From Verrucomicrobiota bacterium (lineage in GTDB: Bacteria > Verrucomicrobiota > Verrucomicrobiia > Limisphaerales > J093), in NCBI GenBank assembly GCA_016716505.1, contig JADJWF010000003.1, positions 186,001 to 250,000 of the forward strand: a DNA stretch of 64,000 nucleotides. Reading direction: 5' to 3'. The notes beneath the pieces are model-generated. The model was not told where the DNA came from. It saw nothing but the letters and a program-made list of their open reading frames with translations, and made no database searches. Each line of letters opens with the position of its first letter. The stretch's first letter is position 1. A program made the position numbers and the translations under genes. Shown in pieces: positions 33,346-41,890 of the stretch.

Positions 33346-34458
33346 GTGAAAGCGCGCATCCTCAATCACGACCAGGTCCTCACCGTGGTGGATTTGCTCC
33401 GCGCTCGAGGCTACGAGGTGATCGCGCCGTTCTGTCGCGATGAAGAAAGCCGGCGGGACACCTTTTTCGACGTGGTGACCGACGATAACCGCGCGCACGT
33501 GCGGGTTCACGTGGCAAATCCCTTTTACCCTCCGAAGCGCTACGTGCTGCCGCACATCGAGCGGCTGTTTCGGATTGGGACCGGCTCGGGAACCTTGGAC
33601 ATACAACCGACCTACGAACATCCGAAGCGGGCGATCTTCGGCATTCGGTCGTGCGACGTGGCCGGCCTCTGGCATCTGGACCGGTTCTATCTCGGGCGTG
33701 AGTTTCGCGACACCTACTACGAGCAACGGCGGCGCAACCTGTTTCTGGTGAACGTCGTCTGCTCCGATCCGGAGGCGGATATTGCCGACGAGTGTTTCTG
33801 TGTCTGCGCGGACACGGGTCCCGCGGCGCGCGACCATTTCGATCTGCAGCTCATGGACCTGCACGACGGCGAGTTCATGGCGGTGGCCGGCACCCCGGCG
33901 GGCGAAAGTCTGTTCAGCGAGGCGATCTTCCGGCGGGGCACGGCGGCACACGTTGAGCGTCGCCGCTCGCTCCTCGCGGACGTGCGCAAACGCTTCAAGA
34001 CGACCACCAGTTGGTTTCCGGCCACGGTGCGCTATGTCTCCCAGGGCAAAATCCTCGAGAAGACCTGGGAAGAGATCGGCAACCGCTGCCTCGAATGCGG
34101 TGGTTGTACCTACGTCTGCCCGGCATGCACCTGCTTCACCGTCACCGACCGGAAGGTAGGGCCGGACGAGATCGAGCGCGTGCGCATCTGGGATGCCTGC
34201 GCCCTCGGAGGCTTCACCCGGATGGCAGGGGGGCACAACCCGCGCAAAGCGGTGCATGACCGGCGCAATCGCCGGTTCTTCCGCAAGCTGGCGCACTACT
34301 TCATCCAGCGCGAACTCAGCATGGCCTGCCTTGGTTGCGGACGCTGCGCCGCCGTCTGCCACGGTGATGTGGGGATGCCCAGCGTGGTGGAGATGATCCG
34401 CCGGGCCACGGGGGAAACGGAGCGTCTTTCGGCGACCGCCGGGGAGGAGCAGCCGTGA
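33346..34458 (+). CDS. HydB-like (sulfhydrogenase beta) [4Fe-4S] subunit
   Basis: 370 residues from GTG 33346, directly after the FdhF-like stop. The family is the beta subunit of cytosolic sulfhydrogenases and of anaerobic sulfite reductase (AsrA-like). Two ferredoxin motifs are visible: CLECGGCTYVCPACTCF near residue 250 and CLGCGRCAAVCHGDVGMP near residue 330. IFGIRSCDVAGLWHLDRFY is a family motif in the N-terminal half. It would carry electrons between the HydG-like flavoprotein and the membrane hydrogenase. Its stop overlaps the next start (GTGA). Confidence 0.85.
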   Translation: MKARILNHDQVLTVVDLLRARGYEVIAPFCRDEESRRDTFFDVVTDDNRAHVRVHVANPFYPPKRYVLPHIERLFRIGTGSGTLDIQPTYEHPKRAIFGIRSCDVAGLWHLDRFYLGREFRDTYYEQRRRNLFLVNVVCSDPEADIADECFCVCADTGPAARDHFDLQLMDLHDGEFMAVAGTPAGESLFSEAIFRRGTAAHVERRRSLLADVRKRFKTTTSWFPATVRYVSQGKILEKTWEEIGNRCLECGGCTYVCPACTCFTVTDRKVGPDEIERVRIWDACALGGFTRMAGGHNPRKAVHDRRNRRFFRKLAHYFIQRELSMACLGCGRCAAVCHGDVGMPSVVEMIRRATGETERLSATAGEEQP

Positions 34459-35300
34459 GCGCCGGCGCGGAAAACATCTACCTGCCCAAGCTTGCCGTTC
34501 TGGACCGGGTGCAGGACGAGATCGCCGAGGTGAAGACATTTTACTGGCACTTCGAAGATCCGGAGGAACAGCGGAGATTCGGACGCTTCCGGCCGGGGCA
34601 GTTCGCGCAGGTGTCGGTCTTCGGCACGGGCGAGTTTCCGCTTTCGCTGCCGCCCAGCCCCACCGAGGGCCAAACATTCTTCACCGCCCGGCAGGTCGGC
34701 AGTTGTTCGGGAGCTCTGCACGCCCTGAAACCCGGTGATCAATTCGCCGTGCGCGGTCCCTATGGCAACGGCTTTCCGATGGAGGACTACTATGGGAAGA
34801 ATCTGGTTTTCGTCGCGGGCGGCATTGGGCTGATTCCGCTGCGCTCGTGCATCATTTATGCGCTGGCGCATCGCGAGAAGTTTCAGCGCATCCAGATCTT
34901 CCTCGGTGCGCGGACCGTGCGCGACCTCATGTACCGCGAGGATTTGCGCCGCTGGGAACAGTCTGCCGGGGTCGAATGTCATCTGACCGTGGACCGCGCG
35001 GATCCGGCCTGGAAAGGCCATGTGGGCGTGGTCGGGAGCCTTTTCAAAAAGCCCGGCATCGAGGTGCCGGTGGACAACACCATCGCCTTCGTCTGTGGCC
35101 CGCCGATCATGTTCCGCTTTGTAATCAAAGACCTGCTCAACATGGGACTGCCCGAGCGCTGCATCGTCTCCACGCTGGAACGCTACATGAAATGCGGTGT
35201 GGGCAAATGCGGCCATTGCTGCATCGGCGTGGCCTACGTGTGCGTGGACGGCCCGGTGTTCACCTACGAACAGATCAAGAAACTCGGGGAGGACATCTGA
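34455..35300 (+). CDS. HydG-like (sulfhydrogenase gamma) FAD/NAD(P)-binding subunit
   Basis: 281 residues from GTG 34455. The ferredoxin-reductase FAD domain is marked by RPGQFAQVSVFGTGEFPLSL, the NAD domain by LVFVAGGIGLIPLRSCI, and a C-terminal [2Fe-2S] motif by MKCGVGKCGHCCIG. Such subunits oxidise or reduce NAD(P)H in sulfhydrogenases and in AsrB. Together with the HydB-like gene it gives the locus an NAD(P)H entry point independent of the FdhF-like protein. The stop overlaps the next start (TGATG). Confidence 0.88.
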   Translation: MSAGAENIYLPKLAVLDRVQDEIAEVKTFYWHFEDPEEQRRFGRFRPGQFAQVSVFGTGEFPLSLPPSPTEGQTFFTARQVGSCSGALHALKPGDQFAVRGPYGNGFPMEDYYGKNLVFVAGGIGLIPLRSCIIYALAHREKFQRIQIFLGARTVRDLMYREDLRRWEQSAGVECHLTVDRADPAWKGHVGVVGSLFKKPGIEVPVDNTIAFVCGPPIMFRFVIKDLLNMGLPERCIVSTLERYMKCGVGKCGHCCIGVAYVCVDGPVFTYEQIKKLGEDI

Positions 35301-35806
35301 TGCCCGACTTCCGCGAACAACTGAGCGACCTCCTGTGCGGCCGCGTGTGCGTCGTTGGCATGGGGAACGTCGAGTACGGCGATGACGGCGCAGGGGTGCG
35401 CTTGGCGGAAACCTTGCGGAAGAGCGGCAAGCAGCGGGCTTCGTCCTGCGACTTTGCTGTAATCGTCGCTGGCGTTTCCCCTGAACGGTACGTCGCCCAT
35501 CTTGACGCGGCGGCCTTTGACACGGTGTTGTTCGTGGATGCGGTCGAGTGCGGCGCTACGCCGGGTTCGGTTGTTCTGCTGGATTCGACCGGGATGGGAT
35601 CGCGTTTTCCCCAGGTGTCCACGCACAAGTTGTCAGTCGGTCTGTTGGCGCAACTTGTCGAAAAGAATGGTCGCACCAAGGTCTGGTTGCTGGGCGTGCA
35701 ACCGGCCTCGCTCGCCCACGGGCGCGGACTGTCACCGACCGTGGCACTCACCGTGGAGCGCTTGGTGAGCCTGCTCGCGGGGCAACCGGAGGGGGCGTTG
35801 GTATGA
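35300..35806 (+). CDS. HycI/HyaD-type hydrogenase maturation protease
   Basis: 168 residues from the ATG at 35300, overlapping the preceding stop. The signature VVGMGNVEYGDDGAGVRLAE holds the GxGNxxxxDDGxG motif with the conserved Asp that senses nickel. These endopeptidases remove the C-terminal extension of the hydrogenase large subunit after nickel insertion. The most likely target is the HycE-like subunit in the same operon, which keeps such an extension after DPCFSCTDR. Confidence 0.88.
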   Translation: MPDFREQLSDLLCGRVCVVGMGNVEYGDDGAGVRLAETLRKSGKQRASSCDFAVIVAGVSPERYVAHLDAAAFDTVLFVDAVECGATPGSVVLLDSTGMGSRFPQVSTHKLSVGLLAQLVEKNGRTKVWLLGVQPASLAHGRGLSPTVALTVERLVSLLAGQPEGALV

Positions 35807-35897
35807 CTGTCGTCCGGTCTATGCGACTAATAGCGAACGGAGTGCCGAGCCGTTGGCCAGCGACTGGCGTAAACGCCCGCGCGTACATCGTGAGCGC

Positions 35898-36422
35898 ATG
35901 ACCTTCACCGCCGAACACGCCGTTTTGGATGCCATGATTATCTGCGGCAGCGGGGCGATGCTTGCGTTGCTGCTGCGTCGTCGCACGACGATCGCCGGCT
36001 GGGTGGCGTTCACCTGCGTCCTGGCGTCCAGCGTTTTGATCCTCATGGAGGCCGGACTGGTCCTGCTGCATGGTCCCGGCAAAGCCCGCACCTTCCTCGC
36101 GATCGAATCCCTCGGCTTTGCTTTGCGGCTTTACGTGGACGGTCTCAGCGCCGTCTTTTTGTGCCTGATCTCCGCCGTGGCCATCCCGGCGTCGTTTTAC
36201 TCGATTGATTACATGACGCACCACCAGGAGCACGGCGTGGGGCGTTACTACCCGAACTTCCTCCTGTTCGTCGCCGCCATGTACGGCCTGGTGAGCACCA
36301 CGGACATGATGTGGTTCTTTTTCATCTTCTGGCAGATGATGACGTGGGCCGGTTGGGCCTTGATCCGCTTCGAGCGCCGCCGGCGGAGAATGCCTGGGCC
36401 GCGAAGAAGTATCTCTGGATGA
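35898..36422 (+). CDS. Proton-conducting antiporter-like subunit (HyfB/NuoL family), N-terminal fragment
   Basis: 174 residues in this frame. Hydrophobic helices with family motifs run from the start to about residue 160 (ALRLYVDGLSAVFLCLISAV, YYPNFLLFVAAMYGLVSTTD, MMWFFFIFWQMMTWAGWALI). The frame then ends in unrelated RRRRMPGPRRSISG. The homologous reading continues at about 36380 in another frame, so one base is missing or extra in the G+C run near 36375-36387. The whole gene would code for the ion-translocating subunit of the group 4 hydrogenase. It is either a sequencing error or a recent inactivation. Confidence 0.75.
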   Translation: MTFTAEHAVLDAMIICGSGAMLALLLRRRTTIAGWVAFTCVLASSVLILMEAGLVLLHGPGKARTFLAIESLGFALRLYVDGLSAVFLCLISAVAIPASFYSIDYMTHHQEHGVGRYYPNFLLFVAAMYGLVSTTDMMWFFFIFWQMMTWAGWALIRFERRRRRMPGPRRSISG

Positions 36423-37819
36423 TGCAGCTCGCCTGCGCGGTGACCATGATCGGCGCTGCCATCCTCGCGCGAACCGGCGTGACCGAGGGCGGCGAGACGC
36501 TGATGAAATATGACTTTGACGCCGTGCTTCACCACATGCCGGCGCAGTTGAAAGAGCAGGGCGGCTGGGTGGCGATGGCGTTTGCCCTGTTCCTGGTGGG
36601 CTTCGGGATCAAGCTCGGCATGTGGCCGTTTGGCCATATCTGGCTGCCGGACGCGCATCCCGCCGCGCCCTCGCCGGTGAGCGCGATGCTCTCGGGAGTG
36701 ATGATCAAGACCGGCGTCTATGGCCTGATGCGCTATTTCCTTTGGCTCGTGCCCGCGGAATCGCTTGCGGACTATCCGGCGGCCAAGTGGGGCATGGGTA
36801 TTGCGCTCTTGGGCACCGCGACGCTGTTCTCCGGCACCGTGCAGGCCCTGCGACAGGAGCAGTCGAAGCGCCTCCTCGCTTTCTCCAGCATTGGGCAAGG
36901 CGGATACATCCTCTTTGGGCTGGGCGTGTGCCTGACGCTGATTGGCTCGACCCAGGAGCCGGTTCTAGCCGTGGCTACGGCGGGCTTCTATGGCGCGCTC
37001 TTTCACACGCTGAACCACGGGATGTTCAAGAGCCTGCTCTTTCTCAACGCCGGCTCCGTGCTGCATGCCACGGGCACACAAGACATGAACAAGCTGGGCA
37101 GCCTGATGCGGCACATGCCCACCACGGCCATCACGGCGCTGATCGCCAGCTTCGCCATCGCCGGCGTGCCGCTGTTTAGTGGCTTCGCGAGCAAGTGGAG
37201 CATCTTCACCGCCGCCATCCAGGGCGGCGCCACAGCGCGATGGTTGCCGGTGTGCGCGCTGGTCGCCATCTTCACCAGCGCAATCACGTTGGCGCTGTTC
37301 ATCAAGTTCTTCGGCGTGATCTTCCTGTCGCGCACCAGTGACCTCGTGGCGGAGCGCGCCCGGCGGCGTCCGCTGCTCGAAGTGACCGTCAAGATGCGCG
37401 CGGCCCAGGTGGCACTGGCCTGTGTGTGCGTGCTCTCGGGCCTGATGCCGTTGCTGGCGCTCTCGGTGATCAGCGCCGGACTCGATGCCAGCCGACAAGG
37501 TTTGGGCGTCCTGCTCGCGAACACCCGGCCGTTTGGCTTTGCCGCATGGACCGGCCTGGGCAGCAGCGACCAGCAGGCGGTCTATGTGCCGATTGTCCTG
37601 GTCGTGCTGCTCGTTGTGATGTTCAGCCTCGTGCGCCTGCTATCGAAACTCGGCGGCGCACAACGCCGGGCCGCTGTGCCTTGGCTCTGCGGCTACGCGC
37701 GCGAAGCCGATGCTCACCGCTACCGCGCCAGTGGTCTGTATGGCGAGGTGAAGAAATGGTTTGGGTGGCTGGGCGGCGCATCGCGAGTTGTGGCGGGGAA
37801 GGAGGAACAGGCCCCGTGA
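36380..37819 (+). CDS. Proton-conducting antiporter-like subunit (HyfB/NuoL family), C-terminal fragment
   Basis: The reading resumes with PAENAWAAKKYLWMMQ and continues for about 480 residues to 37819. Family motifs follow in order: LVGFGIKLGMWPFGHIWLPD, AHPAAPSPVSAMLSGVMIKT (with the lysine of the proton path), LLAFSSIGQGGYILFGLG, FHTLNHGMFKSLLFLNAGSV and PLFSGFASKWSIFTAA. About 12 helices are visible. The lysine and histidine residues used for ion translocation in this family are present, so the protein would be functional if the frameshift were an error. It belongs with the preceding fragment. Confidence 0.78.
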   Translation, partial: PAENAWAAKKYLWMMQLACAVTMIGAAILARTGVTEGGETLMKYDFDAVLHHMPAQLKEQGGWVAMAFALFLVGFGIKLGMWPFGHIWLPDAHPAAPSPVSAMLSGVMIKTGVYGLMRYFLWLVPAESLADYPAAKWGMGIALLGTATLFSGTVQALRQEQSKRLLAFSSIGQGGYILFGLGVCLTLIGSTQEPVLAVATAGFYGALFHTLNHGMFKSLLFLNAGSVLHATGTQDMNKLGSLMRHMPTTAITALIASFAIAGVPLFSGFASKWSIFTAAIQGGATARWLPVCALVAIFTSAITLALFIKFFGVIFLSRTSDLVAERARRRPLLEVTVKMRAAQVALACVCVLSGLMPLLALSVISAGLDASRQGLGVLLANTRPFGFAAWTGLGSSDQQAVYVPIVLVVLLVVMFSLVRLLSKLGGAQRRAAVPWLCGYAREADAHRYRASGLYGEVKKWFGWLGGASRVVAGKEEQAP

Positions 37820-38130
37820 AGCAATCGCAGACATGCCAGCGTGAGCAGCCACCACCCAGGCAGCGACCCGGCGAGTGGCCCTGAAACAATGCTCCGCGCT
37901 GAAAGGGGCGGGCGCAGGTTGCGGGCCGGTTTACCGGCACCCCTTCAGGGTGCCCCTCAATCTTCTTCGTTTAACCCAGGGCGTCGCTCGCGGACTCGCT
38001 TGCCTTGGGCTGGCACAAAGGCACCCCGTTGGGGTGGATACCGTCACTTGCGCTCGAAGGACGGTGCCGTTTTGGAATTCGAAATTCGAGCTTGTTTCGG
38101 ACTTTGGATTTCGGATTTCGGATTTTCGAT
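37820..38130. repeat. Intergenic repeat tract in the hydrogenase operon
   Basis: 311 bases without a gene. Two hairpins, GGCACCC-CTTCA-GGGTGCC (about 37938-37957) and CACCCC-GTT-GGGGTG (about 38022-38036), enclose CCCAGGGCGTCGCTCGCGGA. The tract ends in the A+T-rich reiteration GGATTTCGGATTTCGGATTT just before the ATG at 38131. From memory, tracts like this recur between genes in Verrucomicrobiota and Planctomycetota. It interrupts an otherwise tight operon. Confidence 0.55.
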
Positions 38131-39807
38131 ATGATCGCCCGCGAAAAACTCAACGAGTTGAGGGCCAAATTTGGTCCCGCCATTCAGCGGGCCGACTTGC
38201 CCAGCGACGGACGCTTGTTCGTTTTCATCGAGCCGTCGGTCGTGAAGGACGTGTGCGCCCATATCTTCCGCGACCTCGACGCCCGTTACGTCATCAGCAT
38301 CGGCGCCGATGACCGCCCGTCCTCCGGCAAGTTCATGGTGGCGCACAACTTCGCCTTCGATCGCGAGCACCTGCTGGCCAGCGTCCTGACGTATTTGCCC
38401 GCGGAGAATCCGAAGCTCGACAGCATCTCCGATGTCGTGCCTGCCGCCAACTGGGCCGAGCGTGAAATCCGCGACCTGGTCGGCATCGAGCCGGTCGGTC
38501 ACCGTTATCTCAAACGCCTCGTGTTGCCCGACGGCTGGCCCGACGGTCTGCATCCGCTGCGCAAGGATTTCGCGTGGAACCAGGTGCCGGAAGGCTTCGA
38601 CGAGGATCGCGAGTTCAAGTTCGACGAACCGCCGGAGGGTTGCACCGTGGTGCCCTTCGGGCCGTTTCATCCGACGCTCGACGAGCCGGCGCACTTCCGG
38701 CTTTACGTCGAGGGCGAGATGGTGCGCGGTTGCGAGTATCGCGGGTTCATGGTGCATCGCGGCATCGAGAAGCTCGCCGAGTTGGTGCTCACCTACAACG
38801 AGATCCCGTTGATGGCCGAGCGCATCTGCGGCATCTGCGGCTGCGTCCACAACGTCACCTACGCGCAGGCGGTCGAGAACGCGATCGCGCTGCGCCCGCC
38901 GCCGCGCGCCGAATACATCCGCACCATCATGCTCGAGATCGAGCGCCTGCACAGCCATCTGCTCTGGGTGGGCCTCGCTTGCCACATCGTCGGGTTCGAC
39001 ACGCTTTTCATGCAGAGCTTCCGCATCCGCGAGCCGGTCATGTGGATTGCCGAGAAGATCACTGGCAATCGGAAGACTTACGCGCTCTGCGTCATTGGCG
39101 GCGTGCGCTGGGACATCGCGCCCGAGATGAAAGCGGAGTTGCGTGCCGTGCTCGACAAGCTCGAAGCCGAGTGGACGCCAGTTGTGGCCGCCGTGCTCAA
39201 GGACAAGAACATTCAGAAGCGCACCCGCGACGTGGGCGTAGCCGACCGCCGACTGGTGAAGGAAATGGGACTCATCGGTCCCGTAGCCCGCGCGGCCGGC
39301 GCGGACATGGACTGCCGCCGGGATCATCCTTACGCCGCCTACGACCGGGTGGAATTCGATGTCATCACCGCGGACGGCGCCGATGTCTGGTCGCGCGTCG
39401 TGGTGCGGGCCAAGGAAGTCTTCGAGTCCATCAAGATCATCCGCCAATGCCTGGAGAAAATGGAGCCGGGGCCGCTTCAGGCGGAGATCAGAGACGAATT
39501 GCCCGTTGGTCGGCTGGGGATGTCTTCAGTCGAGGCCCCGCGCGGTGAATCGCATCATTTCGTGATCACCGGCGAAAACAACCGGCCGCGCCGTTGGCGG
39601 GTGCGGGCGCCGACCTATCAAAACCTCCAGGGCGTGCCGGCGATGATCAAAGACCAGCAACTGGCCGACATGACCATTTCGCTGGGCAGCATTGATCCGT
39701 GTTTCTCCTGCACGGATCGGTTGGAGACGATTGACCTGCGCACTAAGGCGGTAAAGGTGTGGTCACAGGAGGAGTTACGGATACTGACAAGGAGAGCGAA
39801 GACCTGA
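38131..39807 (+). CDS. Group 4 [NiFe]-hydrogenase large subunit (HycE-like, NuoC-NuoD fusion)
   Basis: 558 residues from the ATG at 38131. The first ~170 residues are NuoC-like (AEREIRDLVGIEPVGHRYLK); the rest is NuoD/HycE-like. Both nickel motifs are intact: RICGICGCVH (Cys233, Cys236) and DPCFSCTDR (Cys524, Cys527). A 28-residue C-terminal extension follows Arg530, the usual cleavage point for a HycI protease. The length and fusion match HycE/HyfG of formate hydrogenlyase. It holds the H2-activating site of a membrane-bound, energy-converting hydrogenase. Confidence 0.92.
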   Translation: MIAREKLNELRAKFGPAIQRADLPSDGRLFVFIEPSVVKDVCAHIFRDLDARYVISIGADDRPSSGKFMVAHNFAFDREHLLASVLTYLPAENPKLDSISDVVPAANWAEREIRDLVGIEPVGHRYLKRLVLPDGWPDGLHPLRKDFAWNQVPEGFDEDREFKFDEPPEGCTVVPFGPFHPTLDEPAHFRLYVEGEMVRGCEYRGFMVHRGIEKLAELVLTYNEIPLMAERICGICGCVHNVTYAQAVENAIALRPPPRAEYIRTIMLEIERLHSHLLWVGLACHIVGFDTLFMQSFRIREPVMWIAEKITGNRKTYALCVIGGVRWDIAPEMKAELRAVLDKLEAEWTPVVAAVLKDKNIQKRTRDVGVADRRLVKEMGLIGPVARAAGADMDCRRDHPYAAYDRVEFDVITADGADVWSRVVVRAKEVFESIKIIRQCLEKMEPGPLQAEIRDELPVGRLGMSSVEAPRGESHHFVITGENNRPRRWRVRAPTYQNLQGVPAMIKDQQLADMTISLGSIDPCFSCTDRLETIDLRTKAVKVWSQEELRILTRRAKT

Positions 39808-39943
39808 CGGGGAAGGCCGAAATCCGAATGCCGAGATTCGAAACAAATCCGAAACCCGAAACCCGAAAGGGGCTGGTGCCGCCGCACCCCTTTGCGGTGC
39901 CCTTTAGACTTTGGACTCCGGATTTCGGATCTGGACTCCGCCC
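39808..39943. repeat. Intergenic inverted-repeat tract
   Basis: 136 bases with CCGAAATCCG (39817-39826) matched by CGGATTTCGG (39919-39928), an inner hairpin GCACC...GGTGC (about 39886-39902) and reiterated CCGAAAC. It resembles the A+T-rich part of the tract at 37820-38130 in opposite orientation, so the HycE-like gene is bracketed by related repeats. Confidence 0.5.
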
Positions 39944-40861
39944 ATGAACCCCATCTGGCCCATTCTCGGCGGTTTCCTGAACGTGGCGGCGGTGCTGCTC
40001 ATCGCGCCGTTTTGCGAAGGCGTGTTGCGCAAGGTCACGGCGATCATCCAGTCGCGCAAAGGCCCGCCCATCTGGCAGCCGTATTTCGACCTCCTGAAAC
40101 TGCTCGGCAAAGAGGACATCGAGTCGGGAGAGTCACCTTTGATGCAGCGCTTCGCGGTGTATCTGTCGCTGGCCACGGTGCTGACGCTCGCCTGCCTCAT
40201 CCCGATGGGTTTTCCAGCCCCGATGAACGGCGCGGGGGATGCCCTCCTGTTGATTTACCTCCTGACGCTCGTCGGCGTTTGCACCTTGCTGGCCGGGTTG
40301 GCGGCGGGTTCGACCTACTCCTTGCTGGGGACCAGTCGAGAGATGATGGCGATGATCGCCCTGGAACCGCTGTTTGCCGTCGCGATCGTCATCGGCGCGG
40401 TGAAGACCGGTTCATTCCGCCTCGACACGGTGCTGAACGGGTCGGTGTACGGTGCCGGCTTGCCGCTGTCTGGACTCATCATGCTCGCGGTGATGATCTT
40501 GTCATTCCAGGCTTTCGTGCAGCGGGTGCCGTTCGACATCGCCGAAGCGGAGACGGAGATCATGGAGGGCGCGTTGATGGAGTACTCCGGGCCGAAGCTG
40601 GCGCTGTTCAAATACGCGCAGATGGCCAAGCTGGTCATTTACAGCGGCCTGTTTGTCACGCTGTTTGTGCCCTGGGGGAACGGCCTGGTGTTCCCGTTGG
40701 GCTGGCTGGTGTTCTGGGCCAAGGTGCTCGTGCTCGTGCTGCTGGTGACGCTCGTAGCGGCCACGCATGCGCGGTACCGGATTGACCAGGCAATTCGCTA
40801 CTTCGCCGGGCTGCTGGCGGTGGCGGTGGGGGCGTTGGTGCTGGCGAGCTACGGTCTTTGA
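39944..40861 (+). CDS. Group 4 hydrogenase membrane subunit (HycD/NuoH-like)
   Basis: 305 residues from the ATG at 39944. About eight helices. NuoH-family motifs include IIQSRKGPPIWQPYFDLLKL, ALEPLFAVAIVIGAVKTGS and the acidic loop PFDIAEAETEIMEGALMEYS, with the conserved glutamates at the quinone/ion coupling site. It anchors the hydrogenase to the membrane and couples electron flow to ion movement. Confidence 0.9.
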   Translation: MNPIWPILGGFLNVAAVLLIAPFCEGVLRKVTAIIQSRKGPPIWQPYFDLLKLLGKEDIESGESPLMQRFAVYLSLATVLTLACLIPMGFPAPMNGAGDALLLIYLLTLVGVCTLLAGLAAGSTYSLLGTSREMMAMIALEPLFAVAIVIGAVKTGSFRLDTVLNGSVYGAGLPLSGLIMLAVMILSFQAFVQRVPFDIAEAETEIMEGALMEYSGPKLALFKYAQMAKLVIYSGLFVTLFVPWGNGLVFPLGWLVFWAKVLVLVLLVTLVAATHARYRIDQAIRYFAGLLAVAVGALVLASYGL

Positions 40862-40870
40862 GACTTCACG

Positions 40871-41395
40871 ATGTCTCTCTTGAGCAAACTCAAAGAAGCC
40901 GCGGTCTGCCTGAAGGCGGGCCGCGTGACCTTGCCGTATCCGGCGCAGGCGCAGCCGGTGCCGCCAAAGTTCCGCGGGCGGCCCATCTTCGATGCCGCCA
41001 AGTGCATCGGCTGCGCGGGCTGCGCGAACAACTGTCCGGCGCGGGAGATCCTCGTGTTCGACGTGTGCCAGGAGGTCCGCATCCTGAAATACCTCGGCCG
41101 CCGCTGCACCTATTGCGGCCGTTGCGCGGACGTCTGCCCTGAAGACGCCATCACCATGAGCCACGAGTTCGAGAACGCGACGAACTCGATTGGCGACATC
41201 CAGCAGAAGCTCGATTTGTTCATGAGCACCTGCCAGCGCTGCGGACGTTGCTTCAAGGAGCCAAGCCCGCTCGAGCAACTCAAATTGAAGGGCTACCGCT
41301 TCGATGACTTGGCCAACGAACAGTGGATCTTTCGCTCGCAGGCCTATTTGACCGAGGAAGCGGCGGTGGATGACGTGAAGATCGAACTGGATTGA
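40871..41395 (+). CDS. Group 4 hydrogenase ferredoxin-like subunit (HycF/NuoI-like)
   Basis: 174 residues. Two [4Fe-4S] motifs, CIGCAGCANNCPAREI and CTYCGRCADVCPEDAI, are typical of NuoI/HycF. A third short cysteine group CQRCGRCF near residue 120 is an extra seen in some group 4 complexes. It passes electrons from the HydB-like subunit to the HycG-like small subunit. Two bases after its stop begins the GxxExxY unit. Confidence 0.9.
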   Translation: MSLLSKLKEAAVCLKAGRVTLPYPAQAQPVPPKFRGRPIFDAAKCIGCAGCANNCPAREILVFDVCQEVRILKYLGRRCTYCGRCADVCPEDAITMSHEFENATNSIGDIQQKLDLFMSTCQRCGRCFKEPSPLEQLKLKGYRFDDLANEQWIFRSQAYLTEEAAVDDVKIELD

Positions 41396-41397
41396 TT

Positions 41398-41886
41398 GCC
41401 CGCTAAACACGCAACACACACGAAATGAGCGACGAAGAACTCATCTACCAAGAGGAGAGCTATGCGATTATCGGCGGGTGCTTCAACGTCTATCGGGACA
41501 AAGGCTGCGGTTTCTTGGAGCCGGTTTATCAGGAATGCATGGAAATCGAGTTCGAGCACCTGAAACTTCCGGCACTACCGAAACCCAAGTTGGAGTTGAA
41601 CTATCGCGGGCGTGTATTGCAGCACAAGTACGAGCCGGACTTCATCTGCTACGGCAAGATAATCCTTGAACTCAAGGCGGTGTCCGGGCTGACAGATGAA
41701 CACCGGGCACAGGTTCTCAACTACCTCAACGCAGCCGGCTTCCAGCTTGGTCTGCTGGTGAACTTTGGGCACTACCCCGGTCTGGAATACGAGCGCATCG
41801 TGAACACCAGAAGGCCAGGGGCGCAACGTTCCAAGATTGAACAATGAACCTGCACCTTTTTCGCGTATTTGGCGTGTTTAGCGGGC
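41398..41886. mobile_element. GxxExxY insertion unit with 15-bp terminal inverted repeats
   Basis: GCCCGCTAAACACGC at 41398-41412 and its exact reverse complement at 41872-41886 bound a 489-base segment that contains only a GxxExxY gene. The similarity of the ends extends inward (ACACGAAA on the left, TTTTTCGCGT on the right). It starts 2 bases after the hycF-like stop and ends 4 bases before the hycG-like start, so it fits the intergenic gap without breaking either gene. No obvious target-site duplication is seen. There is no transposase inside. Confidence 0.72.
41425..41847 (+). CDS. GxxExxY protein (PD-(D/E)XK-like)
   Basis: 140 residues. GFLEPVYQECMEIEF carries the defining G-x-x-E-x-x-Y motif, and PDFICYGKIILELKAV gives a D...ExK pattern of a restriction-endonuclease-like fold. 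The family is found in many copies in some Verrucomicrobiota, Planctomycetota and Cyanobacteria; its function is unknown. The gene lies in a unit with terminal inverted repeats inside the hydrogenase operon. Confidence 0.85.
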   Translation: MSDEELIYQEESYAIIGGCFNVYRDKGCGFLEPVYQECMEIEFEHLKLPALPKPKLELNYRGRVLQHKYEPDFICYGKIILELKAVSGLTDEHRAQVLNYLNAAGFQLGLLVNFGHYPGLEYERIVNTRRPGAQRSKIEQ

Positions 41887-41890
41887 ACTC

